Positions 1 to 11,167 are shown, numbered from the stretch's first letter. The stretch: DNA of 64,000 bases from Microglena sp. YARC (GCA_022414725.1 CM039466.1:10834247-10898246); one strand, 5' to 3'. Translations and numbers: made by a program. Notes: generated by a model from the sequence alone, not told the origin.

Positions 1-115
1 CAGCAAACAGTCGCGTAACTAACTCGCTTCGGTCAGTTCCATCGTTGCCACCTTTCGTTCCGTTGCCAACACACTTCCAATTTTTCCCGTCGCTTGCGAC
101 ACTGCATAAGACTTT
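1..115 (+). repeat. Partial copy of a dispersed fold-back element
   Basis: The opening ~115 bases (GTAACTAACTCGCTTC, then GTTGCCACCT and CTTGCGACACTGCATAA) match the inner half of the arm of the inverted-repeat element at 27,445-27,941. The outer terminus is cut off by the window edge. Matches also occur at 31,832 and 47,941. Confidence 0.6.
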
Positions 116-179
116 TTTCCAACACATCGCCATTCCCTCGCTGCATTGTGACGCATGGGTCCGGAGAAAGTAGTCAAAA

Positions 180-2300
180 ATGCCCCCCATGCTCCATGGT
201 GTGGTTGTGGTTGTGGTGGAGGTGGAGGTTGGTGAGGGTTGCTTAGGGTTAGTTGAGATTGGTGAGGGTTTAGGGTTTAGGGGGTAGGGTTTGAGCTGAG
301 ATGGGTCTGGCTAAACTAGTCAGAAATGCCACCCGAACCCCCCATGCTCCGCGCTCCGCGCTCCTGAGGGCTCAGGGGGGCAGCGTATTTTGGCCGCATG
401 CCCTTGTGTGAGAGGGTTAAAGTTGGCTTGGCATGGCTTGTGGTGTGGTTGAGGTTGTGGTGGACATAGTGGTTGCGGATGAGGTTGGTGAGGGTTAGTT
501 GAGGTTGTCTTGTATTTTATTGTATTTAATTTTATAGCTTATTGTGGTTGCATGCCCTTGTGTGAGAGGAGTAATGCTGGGTTGGCTTGTGGTGCGGTTG
601 TAGTTGTGGTGGAAATTGTGGTTGTAGTTGTGGTGGAGTTTGTGGTCGCATGCCCTGGTGTGAGAGGAGTAACGTTAGCTTGGCTTGTGGTGGGGTTATG
701 ATGGAGGTTGTGGTCGTGGTAGTGGTTGTGGTGGAGGTTGTGGTTGTAGTGGAGGTTGCGGTAGAGGTTCTGGTTGTGGTGGAGGTTGTGGTTGCGGTGG
801 AGGTTGTGGTTGTGGTCGTAGTGCAGGTTGGGGTTGGGGTTGGGGTTGAGGTCGTAGTGCAGGTTGGGGTTGGGGTTGGGGTTGGGGTCACATGAATTGT
901 GCGAGAGGACTCACTTGGATTGGATTGTGGTTGTGGTTTTGGTAGAAGTTGTGGTTTTGGTAATGGTTGTGGAAGAGGTTGTCGTTGTGGTGGAGGTTGT
1001 GGTGGTGGAGGTGGTTGCATGCCCTTGTGTGAGATGACTAATGTTGGCTTGGCTTGTGGTAGTGGTTGTGGTGGAGGTTGTGGTTGTGGTCGTGATTGTC
1101 GTCACATGTACTCGTGTGAGAAGACTAACTTGGATTGGATTGAGGTTTTGGGTGTGATGGAGGTTGTGGTGGAGGTTGTGGTTGTGGCTGTTGTGGTGGT
1201 GGAGGTTGTGGTTGTGGTGGAGGTTGTGGTGGAGGTTGTGGTGGAGGTTGTGGTTGTGGTTGTGGTGGAGGTTGTGGTTGTTGGTGGAGGTTGTGGTTGT
1301 GGTGGAGGTTGTGGTTGTGGTGGAGGTTGTGGTTGTGGTTGTGGTGGAGGTTGTGGTTGCGGTCGTGGTGGAGGTTGTGGTTGTGGTTGTGGTGGAGGTT
1401 GTGGTTGTGGTTGATGTTGTGGTTGATGTTGTGATTGATGTTGTGGTTGACGTTGTGGTTGATGTTGTGGTTGATGTTGTGGTTGATGTTGTGGTCGATG
1501 TTGTGGTTGATGTTGTGATGGAGGTTTGGTTGATGGAGGTTGTGGTTGATGTGTGGTTGATGTTGTGGTTGATTTGTGGTTGATGTTGTGGTTGACGTTG
1601 TGGTTGATGTTGTGGTTGATGTTGTGGTTGATGTTGTGGTTGATGTTGTGGTTGATGTTGTGGTTGATGTTGTGGTTGATGTTGTGGTTGATGTTGTGGG
1701 TTGATGTGTGTGGTTGATGTTGTGGTGATGTGGTTGATGTTTGTGGTTGAATGTTGTGGTTGATGTTGTGGTTGATGTTGTGGTTGATGTTGTGGTTGTG
1801 GTTGATGTTGTGGTTGATGTTGTAATGGAGGTTGTGGTTGTGGTTGTGGTAGATGTTGTGGTTGATGTTGTGGTTGATGTTGTGGTTGATGTTGTGGTTG
1901 ATGTTGTGGTTGATGTTGTGGTTGATGTTGTGGTTGTGGTTGATGTTGTGGTTGATGTTGTGGTTGATGTTGTGGTTGTGGTTGATGTTGTGGTTGTCGT
2001 TGATGTTGTGGTTGATGTTGTGGTTGTGGTTGTGGTTGATGTTGTGGTTGATGTTGTGGTTGTGGTTGATGCTGTGGTTGATGTTGTGGTTGTGCTTGTG
2101 GTTGTGGTTGATGTTGTGGTTGATGTTGTTGTTGATGCTGTGGTTGTGGTTGTGGTTGTGGTGGAGGTTGTGGTTGTTGTTGTGGTGGAGGTTGTGATCG
2201 TGGTTGTTGTTGTGGTGGATGTTGTGGCTGTGGTGGAGGTTGTGGCTGTGGCTGTGGTTGTTGTTGTGGTGGAGTTTGTGGTTGTGGTGGAGGTTATGAC
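180..2300. repeat. G/T-rich compound minisatellite
   Basis: One strand is almost only G and T. From 600 to 1,400 the unit is a drifting GGTTGTGGTGGA; from about 1,400 to 2,150 it is a regular 12-mer GTTGATGTTGTG. A ~40-bp module containing GCATGCCCTTGTGTGAGAGG recurs near 396, 548, 648, 890, 1,014 and 1,103 between the short repeats, so there is a higher-order structure. Long open frames here (poly-Val, poly-Thr, Asn-His) arise because the unit length is a multiple of three; they are not genes. Confidence 0.9.
262..291 (+). repeat. Interstitial TTTAGGG-like repeat
   Basis: Two adjacent units of the plant/green-algal telomere heptamer TTTAGGG lie in degenerate GGGTTAG/GGGTAGG sequence. They are too few and too internal to be a telomere. 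Confidence 0.4.
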
Positions 2301-2319
2301 CCACACCCCACATAAGACA

Positions 2320-2760
2320 TGGGAAGACTGCAAAAACTCATGCACACACACACGCATGTCGATACACGGAGGTGTAATCAGTTACGCACACACTATGTAT
2401 GTGCACAAGAGGAAAATAAACACTGAAAACTAGCCGTGCACACACACACCACACAGACATAGACATAGGCCCAGGTACACAAACAAGCGCAGGCAAATGT
2501 AAACACAGTTGTGCATGTGCATGTGTGTACAAGTCTAGTTGTGGGGGCTGTATTGTTGTATTGTAGACATGTGTGCCACTGTGTATACACCGTGTGTGTT
2601 TCTGTGTGTGGGAGTGTGTCTGTGCGCCTGTGCCTGCGGGTGTATGTCAATGTTTCTGTTTGTGTGTATGTATGTGCCTGTGTGCGTGTGTATGAGTTTG
2701 TGTATGTGCCTGTGTGTGCCTGAGTGCGTGTGTGTGTGCAAGTACATGTGCAACCCTCAC
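2320..2760. repeat. Degenerate TG/CA microsatellite
   Basis: Alternating CA-rich (to about 2,530) and TG-rich (2,580-2,755) sequence, interrupted by point changes. No gene seen. Confidence 0.75.
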
Positions 2761-3345
2761 CTTGTCGGAAGGCCTCGGATGACCGGTTCGGGCGGTCGAC
2801 GTGGTTCACCCGCACACGCACGTCTCTCGACGATCGAACACCATTAGACCTCGTCAAGCTCCCTCGAATGGCCTTCATCAAAACTTTCCTGCGCGACAAC
2901 CACCTACGTGCCGGGTTCCTCGAGGCTCGCCCCCTCTTTCTGTCCGTCCACACCTACTGATCCGAAAGAAACCCTACGTTGACCTGTGTGCGAGAGGGTT
3001 AGCCGAAAGCAGGAAGAATGCTTGCAAAATAAGTCTGGACGGATGGACCAGGGTGGTAGGCAACGTGGCAGGCAAAGAAAAACTGCGCGTGAGGCGGGGA
3101 CTTGGACACCTGGCATGGGGTCCTGGACAGTCCCAGTGGAGGAAGAGAGAGTGTGAACCACGTGCCAGACAGCGCGTGCACGGGGGTATGGCGGGGGGTA
3201 TACCCCGGGGTATGGGGTATGGGGGGCGGGGTACGGGGGTAAAAGATAGTGAGTTCAGCCCCCTGGTGGGGGGAGGGACCCGGGGAGGGGGGAGATGGGA
3301 GGGGTGTGAGGGTGTGGGAAGATGGATAGAGAGAGCGTGTGGGTA
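2760..3345. other. Unassigned non-repetitive stretch
   Basis: Ordinary-composition sequence. A plus-strand open segment at 2,770-2,960 (ending ...FLEARPLFLSVHTY) has plausible codon use but no start or clear splice sites, so I do not call it. A G-rich patch at 3,180-3,245 contains the palindrome GGGGTATACCCC. The LINE begins at about 3,348. Confidence 0.4.
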
Positions 3346-3346
3346 T

Positions 3347-3425
3347 TGAAATTGAAATTGAAATTGTTACATCCGTGTAGAACCGTTACTCACAGGACGT
3401 GAAGTTAAGGACACCATAGCGTAAG
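3347..3425 (-). repeat. LINE 3' tail and hairpin
   Basis: Read on the minus strand the element ends in about three copies of CAATTT (3,347-3,367), the sort of short tandem tail many LINEs carry instead of poly(A). Just upstream (3,383-3,409) is TTAACTTCACGTCCTGTGAG, an imperfect hairpin with loop GTCCT that resembles the 3' hairpin of the second LINE at 63,359. Confidence 0.55.
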
Positions 3426-3610
3426 CCGGAGCTAGCTATAGTCACCGTAGGACCATCTCAGTAAAAAGAATTACCACCGATGCCTGAACAACAGGCACCG
3501 TAGCCCCATCGTGCCAGTGCAGCTTAATACGGGGGTTTTTCACCCGGTTGGGAAGCACCGGCACAATACAGCTGGTAAGACAAAACCTGAGAGGGGGGAC
3601 GGTCTGTGTG

Positions 3611-4265
3611 CTAGTCCCCGGGTATCGACCCGGGGTGTGTTTCCATAAAGCGTCTGCACTGTAAAATACTCTGGAAACTAGTAATGGTGTGAGAATGGAC
3701 TGTGTCCGCCAGTTTGAGGGCACAGGATCTCTGAAGTCCAAGAGTGGTCATAGAAGTCAAAAAAGAGGTAGGAATAGTACCAGTTGTACCAACGGTAATA
3801 ACTTCATAGTGAACAAGGTATCGCAGCCGATCGAAGGCCATTGACTAATTCAACATGTTGGGCATGTTTAGTAATAAACTTAGTAGCGTGATTAGTATCG
3901 GAGCAGTATCCAAGCTCAAGAACCCAGAGTTCTTTATCAGACATACAGGTAGGAGAGTCTATGTCAGGTAGGACGGCAAGATCAGGTCTCATCCTCTTCC
4001 AATCCGCTACAGTAATAGTGGAGGGGCGTAGCCAGTCGGGGAGACGTTTGCCCAGGACCCCCCTGGGAAGGTCCTCTTCCTTGCCAGCGTCCATGATCAT
4101 TCTGCGAGATCCTAGGGCTCCTGTGCAGATGGCCTTGTGGATGAGTCGCACTGCGGCGTCATGTCTCTTGATGTAGAGCCCCTTGAAAGTCCGGTGTGTG
4201 CAACCCGCCAGGATGTGGCCCGCTCCGTCCTCACAGGTGTGGCAGATGGGGCATAGGGAGTTCGT
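3611..4265 (-). pseudogene. LINE C-terminus: CCHC knuckle and RLE endonuclease
   Basis: The minus strand reads CPICHTCEDGAGHILAGC (about 4,253-4,200), a CCHC zinc knuckle, followed by YIKRHDAA. Then RPDLAVL and LELGYCSDTNH with a downstream lysine (4,151-3,860) form a PD-(D/E)XK-like motif set, and ITVGTTGTIP ends the domain. R2-type LINEs use such a knuckle plus nuclease to nick target DNA for primed reverse transcription. The order and motifs are repeated in the plus-strand copy at 62,690-63,300, where they lie in one open frame. Here the domain is spread over three frames, with breaks near 4,150 and 3,840. Confidence 0.75.
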
Positions 4266-4529
4266 GGGTGGGTGAGTGCTGGTAATATAAGGGAGTTTCC
4301 AGCGGAATGCAAGTTTACGGTTCCACAGTCTACCCCAGCGGGCTTTAAGGATGTGGAATTTAGTTTTATGCTGGATAAGGGTTGAGGTTCAAAATTTTGT
4401 TACTTGCTTGAGGAAGTTGGTGGGGGGTGTTTTCAGCCCAGGTGGTTGCATAAATCCCTTTAAGAGGGTGTTGACCAAGGTGGCAGCTAGTGGGTAGGTT
4501 AGAGGTGATACCTTGTGTAAGGTTAGGTG

Positions 4530-5075
4530 CTAAAATTCTTGGGGGGATATCTCCCATGGGTGTACGAGGAGGGTTGAACTGTAGGCCAGTAAACATTGTG
4601 GCGGGGGATTTCCCCAGTGTTATCAGTAAAATTAGTTGAGGTAGGGTGCTCAGCTGCCTTGCGTGCCAGAGTGTCTGCTCTGTCATTTCCAAGGATACCT
4701 GTGTGGGAACGGACTTTACAAAGGGTGGTGTGTGAGCCATGCAGGATGCGTTGAATGAGGTGTTTTTGAATTGATTGCAGTAATTCAGTATGAATGGAAC
4801 GGGTTGTTGTGGTGGGGTCATGAATCATTTTTTTTATAAGTTGAAGAGAGCAGAGGCTGTCTGTATGAAGGGTAAAGAGATTTGTCATAATCAATGTTTG
4901 AGAAGGGCTTGGTGGATGGCTACCAATTCTGCCCGGTTGTTAGTTTTGGTGGCCCCTATTCCCCCAGGGTTGATGGTGTAGCTTTGTCCTGCAGCCGGGA
5001 CATACTGCAGCACCTATTTTGCTAGGATGCCCTGGTTTACCTTTTTATTAGGCTACCATCTGTGTAGACCTGGAG
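4530..5075 (-). pseudogene. LINE RNase H domain
   Basis: All four acidic positions of RNase H are readable on the minus strand but in several frames: VYTDGS (about 5,060), NRAELVAIHQAL (about 4,930), LHTDSLCSL (about 4,870) and VRSHTGILGNDRADTLA (about 4,700). RNase H removes RNA from the cDNA hybrid. LINEs with RNase H normally carry it between RT and the C-terminus, as here. Frameshifts inactivate it as written. Confidence 0.75.
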
Positions 5076-5700
5076 GCCAGAGGAGGGGGTAGCAAGGTAA
5101 AAACAGGGGTGGGTAATGGTAAGAGGAGAGGGGGGAGGGTGTTGGTGGAGTAGAGGTTGCCAGGGATTTTTGGCAAGAGATTTAAGTTTCCGAGGGTAGG
5201 TGATGACAATGTCAGTGAAAGTAAGTGTGGAAGGTGGTGTGATAGTAGAGGGCTCCCAGGATGAGGAGAGGCTTTGCATGTAGTATGTCCATTGGTCAAT
5301 AAAGTCTGGGAGTTTAGGAAAGTAAGTCTCTTGGCTGTGAGGGTTGCAAATAAGGATGAGGTGTAATTTTTGAGTGGAGGGTGGGGTGTGAGATTTGCTG
5401 CCAAGCCATATTTCAGAGGTAGTATAAAATTCAGACTGTGGTCTAGAGTCAATGTAGTGGATCCAGGAGTGGTGGAGGAGAGTTTTTGTAAGGGGCAGCA
5501 AGGTCATCAGGGAGGAGCATCAGGGTGCAGGTAGGGCTGAGAGTATTTTCAGCATGGTCAGCACTGGCTAGAGCCCACCTTAGAGCTTGGTGTGCTTGTG
5601 TGGTGGAGTTGGGAATGTCCACCAGTGAGCCCCCAGTCCAGATGGTAAGAAAGGGGTCTTGGTTGGAGCCAAAGAGCTGGTCAGCAGGGCTGGTAGAAGA
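5075..5700 (-). pseudogene. LINE extra domain, possibly PCIF1-like methyltransferase
   Basis: Minus-strand peptides QLFGSNQDPFLTIWTGG, RWALASADHAE, PTCTLMLLPDD and EIWLGSK...LILICNP align with the same series in the plus-strand LINE copy (61,330-61,720), so this is a conserved domain upstream of RNase H. The layout (FGS near the start, an N-P/N-S position, a helix, a hydrophobic strand ending in P, then a second strand ending in N) recalls the catalytic half of PCIF1/CAPAM N6-adenosine methyltransferases. The NPPF catalytic motif is not intact in either copy. This is a hypothesis from remembered family shape. Confidence 0.35.
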
Positions 5701-7365
5701 GAGAAGCTGGTGAGGCTTTGGTCGTAGCTAAGAGGATTGGAGGTACGATGGTGAGTAATGCCCAGAGCAGCTGCTGCTTGGTAGAGGAAGGGAGACAGAA
5801 TGTAAGTGGCAGCAGGAGCAGCTCTGTATCTGGTGAAGAGGGCAGCTAAGTCAGTGTGGTATGTTCCTCCTTGGGTCAGTTGGTTCCATTTGGTTGGGTG
5901 GTGATTTTTAAAGTGGTCATAGTTTTTGTTTAAGAGAGGTGAGCCTGTCGTTGGGAATGTGCCCAAGACAGTGACCTGTGGGGTTATAAAGATATGAAAC
6001 GTTGTATGTGTGTGTGTGGATTGGCCATGCCAGAGTAGTGAGGATGCCTGTTTGTATAATGTAGGCTGAGGGTGGTTGAATGTCCCAGTCTGGGTGCCTG
6101 TCGTGTGTGTCAATTTTCAGAAGTTTGTGAAGCAAGGTTGTGGTTGTCAGCATTAAATCCTGGGGAGGTGGCCCATTGGCCTTGTTGCTGGAGGTTAGTG
6201 AGGTGGGTGTCCTTCCTGGGATTGAGGTATGTGGTTATCGGAGGAGTGGTTTTAAAGGTGTGGGTTAATTGGTCATATGTTGGTTGTCCTACCAGTTCAA
6301 CAAGGTGAGGCGCATGGTGAGATTGAGGCTTCCAGTGTATGGTGGAGGTAGTGGGGGTGAGAGGTGTGCAGTGGTGGATGCTGTATCCCATGCGTGTGTA
6401 GGAGTTGATATGGTCGTTGTGTATGATGGTTGGGGCCCATTGGACGTGGACAACGGTGGTGGTGGCAAGTTTGTCGTCGTTTGTAAGAGCGCTTGCCCCG
6501 CCAGCTCGTAATGTGCAGGGCTCTGTACTGAGATCCGTAAGTAAGGTGAAGCAGGCGCGCCGGTGGTGCAGGTGCGCTGCTGGCTGGGAACGTCATGGCC
6601 TCGCGGATCCTGTCAGGGTGCGAGGTGGAGGTTATTTTATATGCGCGGTAGAATTTGGAGGAGGAGGAGTGTCGGATCCAGGATTTGCACAAGTAGTGGC
6701 GCGCTGACCAGGTGGCGTCACTGTTGGGCAGCCCCATGCTTGGTGCGCGTGACTGCCTGCGATCTGCGTGGGCCACGCCCACCATTGGTTTCCTTCCAGG
6801 TCCCCAGTGGGGTCCGCCTCGTAGTCTGCATCAGTAACGGAGGCGTGAGGTTGGTAGCGCTGGGTAAGTGGGGTGGAGGATTCGATAGGAGCAGGAAATT
6901 TAACGTTGTCTGTCGTGTTTCTGCGAAATTGCGTAGCCAGGCGCAAGTTGCCTGTGGGAGAGGGGGAGTGGGTCAGAGTGAGTTGGAGGAGTGACGGTTT
7001 GGAAGGAGGAGAGGTGTGCGGTGAGGCGGTTCAGGGATCGTTTGTGGTGTTTAGTAATTTTGTGTGTGAAGTAATAAGAGAGAGATCTGTAGTGCTGATA
7101 AGATGAGTTCCCATGGGGGTGACCAGGTCGTGGTATGAGTAGATGTCCAGGTCGTGAAAAGGAGTCATGAGTGAGACAGGGATTGCCTGTGGTGGAAGAG
7201 GGAGAGAGTGTATGTTAAGTTTGTCAAGGAGTTCTGTGTCATTCCAATAAATTATTATGTCAGATTTTTTAATAATTTCCAGCTGGCGGGCTAGGGACAT
7301 ATATTTAAGTTGCTTGCTGGAGAGAGAGAGAGAGGATCTAGAGTGGTCATGGTGGAGGTTGATTG
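5700..7365 (-). pseudogene. LINE connector between RT and extra domain
   Basis: Coding-like minus-strand segments continue in alternating frames (for example LARQLEIIKKSDIIIYWND near 7,260, and TYDQLTHTFKTTPPITTYLN near 6,270), so the region was once translated. I recognise no domain. At least five frame changes are needed to read through. Confidence 0.5.
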
Positions 7366-9302
7366 TCAAGAAGAGCCCTGGTGAGAATTCCCAGGTGACC
7401 TTGGTCGTTCATGGACTGGGGTGAGGGCTGTTGCAGTAATCTGAGTATATTCAGTGAGTAGAGAAGGCACCCCTAGTCCTGCCTCTGTTTTAGGGAGGTG
7501 GAGTGCTCTTGTCGGAAAGGATCTAGGAAGGGAGCAGCAGAGTTTAACTGTTTTTAATACTGCTCTGTCAATGACATGAATGTCGGTTAGTGAGAAGGGA
7601 GCTACTATCATGGGGTATTTAATAGCTGCTCTGACACATTTGTGAGATTATTCGTAGACATTGGGGTGGGGGTTGCCCTATTTTTAGCTTTAGTGAGGAT
7701 ACTCAAGCCTTTGTTGTGGATGGTTGCAATAGTAGAGTGAAGTTGAGTTTTCCAATTTAAGGTATGTGAGATGTGAACCCCCAGGTATTTATAGGCTTGG
7801 TCTGGCGGCTGGTAGGTAGCATAGGAATTACCTAGAGGAATTTTTTCTAGCCTTTGTTTGAGAGTGTTGTTGTGAGTAGGTTGTGAGGGGTGTGATTTGT
7901 GGAGTATGCCACTAACCACACATTTAGTGGCGTTAAGAGGAATGCCCGACCAGATACTAAAAGTTTGAACTTTACCACATTGGATGCGAAGGTCCTCTGA
8001 GCTGCCGGTTAGGACGGCAGTGTCGTCAGCATACCCCAAGCTGATAGTGTGGTTTTCATCTGCTGTTGTGGAGGGTAGGGATGCTGCTCTGTATCCTCGT
8101 CCTCCAGAACGGAGCCATCTGTGTAGGGGTTCTAGAAAAATAATGAAGAGTAAGGGGGAGAGAGTGTCCCCCTGGATAGTGCCCCTAGTGATGGGGATAG
8201 GGGAGCCAGATGTATTGTTAAGGAGGATATGTGTAGTAGAGTTTGTGTAAATTTCTTTAATTGTATCTATAGTATCATGGGTATAACCCAAGCTGTGCAT
8301 AATGCAGAGAAGTTTTTGGTGATCAATCATGTTGAAGGCAGAGCTAAAGTCAAAGTAGGCAGCATAAAGGTCCTGGTGGAAGAGGGCAGCATCCTCATGT
8401 TGTGGAGTAAGGGTCAAGAGTTGTCTATAGGTACTTTTGTCTTTTCTGAAACCCTCTTGGCAGGCACTGAGAATGTGATTGGTTTCAGAGTAGGTAGTAA
8501 TAGTGTTGGTAACAAGAGAGGTCCAGAGTTTGGCTACAGCATTGTTAAGGCCTATTGGCCTGTAATTTTGGGGTAAGCAAGGATGTGGTTTTTTGTAGAG
8601 CATGACTGTGTGGGAGATTTTCCAGCAGTCTGGTGTTTCTCCCAGGATCCATACTAGCTGCATGAGTTTGTGTATGGTGAGGTGCATTTCCTGTGGGAGG
8701 CACATACGTAGTTCATTAGGTATGCCGTCTGGGCCTGTGGCTTTGTTAGTGGAGAGTTTCCTGATGCAGTCATCATAGGTGGTTGAGGAGGAGAGATAAG
8801 TGTAAGGGGAGGCAGTGGTTTGTATGGAGTTGGCTGGAGTTTCAAGGTTGTATTTGTCTGTGTGTGTTTCCCATGGAGGGGGAGTGGCATGTCGGGTATA
8901 ATCATCTAAGATGGGTGGTGTGGGAGGTGACATAAGTTTGCCCATGTGTTTGGTCAAAACTTCCAGGAGACCCTGGGTACTGGTGCTAAGTGTGTTCGAG
9001 GATGCGTCCAGTAGGGCAGTGGGTGTGTGTGTGTAGTTTTCAGGAGAGAAAATATACCTGTGAGTTTGTCGTTGCCTGTGTGCTGAGGCGGCGTCTGAAT
9101 TTCTTGATGGAGCAGTTGCTCTCAGTCCTCTTTGAGTGCAGCCTGCATGTGACGTAGTTCTGTAATACTTTGTTTGAATATCAGCAGTTAGAGAGAGGCA
9201 GTAGTCAGGGAGGAGTAGGTTTTGTAGGTGTTGTTTTGTATTTTTGATTTTAGTGGTAGGTGAGTATGTACCTGCCGTATGAGGTGTGCTTCTGAGCTCC
9301 AT
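7366..9302 (-). pseudogene. LINE reverse transcriptase
   Basis: A 564-residue open segment (9,302-7,608) shows the RT motifs in order: TGPDGIPNE (~189), YRPIGLNN (~247), DFSSAFNMIDH (~318), RGTIQGDTLSPLLF (~373), YADD (424) and YKYLGV (~504). After a frameshift at about 7,610 it continues as FPTRALHLPKTEAGLGVPS, the thumb-like region found after LINE RTs. The enzyme copies element RNA at the nicked target. YADD and the motif A aspartate are intact, so the core is readable although the full polyprotein is not. Confidence 0.9.
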
Positions 9303-9825
9303 GTATTGTTGTTGGTCAATGGTGGGTGGAGGCTGTGTCGAAGTGCTTTAATGTGTTTTAATATGGTAGTTTTAAGACGTCTGTAAGTTTTAGCAGTTTG
9401 TCTGGGCAAAAAATGCCTGGTGTGCTAGACTTTAATGGGGGCAGATGTCAGTCATGATGGAAAGAGCTTGGTGTAGAGTGATCATGAGATGATCTGCCAT
9501 GCTGTTAAGATTTTCTGGCATTGGTGGCTGTGAGTTCTGTCTAATAGACTTGGATGTGTGCGATTTTTATCTTCTCCCAGATTAAAGCTTGTGCTATAGT
9601 CAGGCTTTATTTATGTTGATTGTGGCTGTGTTGAAATTGATGGAGAAATTTAGTTGGAGATTTGCCTCTTTGGCTTTGACCATGTCCTGTTGCTTGACAG
9701 GTAGTTGCAGTTGGGGTGTTGGATTGTGAGGTGGTGTGTCCAGGTTGGGAGGAGGAAAGAGAGAGGAGGTAATTTGTTGTTTCCATCTGGGGTCAAGTGG
9801 TCAAGTGTGTCTCCCATTTGGTGTG
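9303..9825 (-). pseudogene. LINE APE endonuclease remnant and linker
   Basis: Read on the minus strand from the copia border, a short stretch (LNFSINFNTATININ, about 9,660-9,610) resembles the first strand of an APE domain (usually T-x-N-I-N-G). Within about 60 bases the sequence looks like the region after APE (LNSMADHLMITLHQAL, then AKTYRRLKTTILKHIKAL). The ~200-residue catalytic body appears to be missing. The segment is short and frameshifted, so the call is tentative. Confidence 0.4.
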
Positions 9826-10149
9826 TATCAGCTTGAAATCACTCCGGTAGAGTGGACAGTACATTAAAGCAGCGGAACAGACGCACCAATCTATACACGG
9901 AGACAAGGATAACGTTACAGACACAGGAGACCCATAAAGGGGCACCTGTGGTGAAAGGAGGCGGTAGACAGGAACCTAACAGGGTACAGATCAGACCGGA
10001 GACGTAGGTGACAGGAAGCTGCCACTGAGTCATCTCAAGATGACTCAGTCCCACGGGAAGCTGGCTCAGGAGAGCCGATAGTTCTAAGGGAGTACATAAG
10101 TAGTCACCAAGTCATAAAACGCGTGAGAGCACCGCTATACATGCTGATA
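9826..10149 (-). repeat. copia 3' LTR
   Basis: 324 bases, TATCAGC...GCTGATA. About four substitutions from the copy at 16,421-16,744. Contains the inverted repeat ACTGAGTCATCT/AGATGACTCAGT (about 10,025-10,050) with two TGAGTCA cores. Confidence 0.92.
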
Positions 10150-10260
10150 CTCCACCTATGACACAGGTGACATACAATAGTACTACTCCACCTATGGCAC
10201 TGGTGACATAGAACTATATGTAACAAATTAAAAAAAAAAAAAATCAAAGAACTCCGAAAA
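10150..10260 (-). promoter_or_regulatory. copia polypurine tract region, duplicated
   Basis: On the minus strand CATAGGTGGAG directly abuts the 3' LTR and the same motif recurs about 37 bases upstream, each after a similar CACC..TG..CATAGG sequence. Its place next to the LTR fits the plus-strand primer. An A/T run (10,226-10,245) lies upstream. Confidence 0.5.
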
Positions 10261-10581
10261 ATAAAATCGAGAGAAACTTCAAATGAAACCCGAAGGGTGT
10301 AAGGGAAGGTATGAAGCAAGGCAAAGAACCAAAATTTGCCAAGTGGATATAAGAGGACAACTAAATATCAAAGTCGGGTAACAACGGTATAGAAAACCGA
10401 TCCGGGAATAGGAACCTAATGCCAATCAATGATAACTTAAAGAAACTCTAAAATGTCTAAATGTAACCAAAAATTCCAGAATACATGTAACCAAAATTCT
10501 AGAATACATGTAACAAAAAAATTGGTTTAAGGAGAAGCAGTCATTCCAAACATGCGAATGAAACGCCAGAACACCATAGGA
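10261..10581 (-). other. copia 3' untranslated region
   Basis: Between the RNase H frame and the polypurine tract. A short unit, ATACATGTAACCAAAATTC, is repeated two to three times (10,455-10,520). No coding signal. Confidence 0.5.
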
Positions 10582-11167
10582 TCAAGGGCTTGGTGAAGGG
10601 GTCAGCACAGTTGTCCTTAGTGTTAACATAGGCAACATCCACCTGGCCATCCTCCACCAGCTCCTGGATATAGTGATGGATGACATCAATGTGCTTGTTG
10701 CGAGGGAGCAGCTGACAGTCATTGGCCAGCTCAAGGACCCCAAGTTGTCACACTGAATGGTGACCAGGTCACAAGGCAGCCCTAGATCAATTCTCAACTT
10801 TTTCAACCATTGCACCTCCCTGGCAGTCTGAGACAGGGCCTGATACTCAGCCTCACTGGGAGCTAACAGCAACAGTGGGTTGCCTTTTGCTCATCCAGTT
10901 CACAAGGCAGCCTCCAGCGAGCACAGCATAGCCAGTCTGAGATCTCCTGTCAGACCCATCATCAGCAAAGGATGAGTCACTAAAGACAGTAAAAGAGAAA
11001 CCAGGGCTGTGAGTGTAAGTGAGGCCCAGATGGGAATGTTCTCTCAAATACAAAAGCAAGCGCTTGGCTGCAGCCCACAGGGGGGCAGTGGGTTGAGCAG
11101 AAAACCTGGACAGGTAGCTAACAGCAAAAGAAATATCAGGCCTTGTGCAGGTAGCCAGGTACAGCAA
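10582..11167 (-). pseudogene. copia RNase H
   Basis: Minus-strand peptides TRPDISFAVSYLSRF, FSDSSFADDGSDRRSQTGY and WMSKRQPTVAVSS are followed, after a frameshift near 10,860, by SEAEYQALSQTAREVQWL and IQCDN. These are the conserved blocks at the end of copia pol (connection and RNase H). The domain cuts genomic RNA during reverse transcription. It is split over two or three frames. Confidence 0.88.

Noticed and set aside
262..291. Telomere
   Set aside because: Only two TTTAGGG units in degenerate context, not terminal.
532..2433. Long open frames rich in Thr, Val, Asn-His
   Set aside because: Produced by a 12-bp G/T repeat open in all frames; no start, domain or codon bias.
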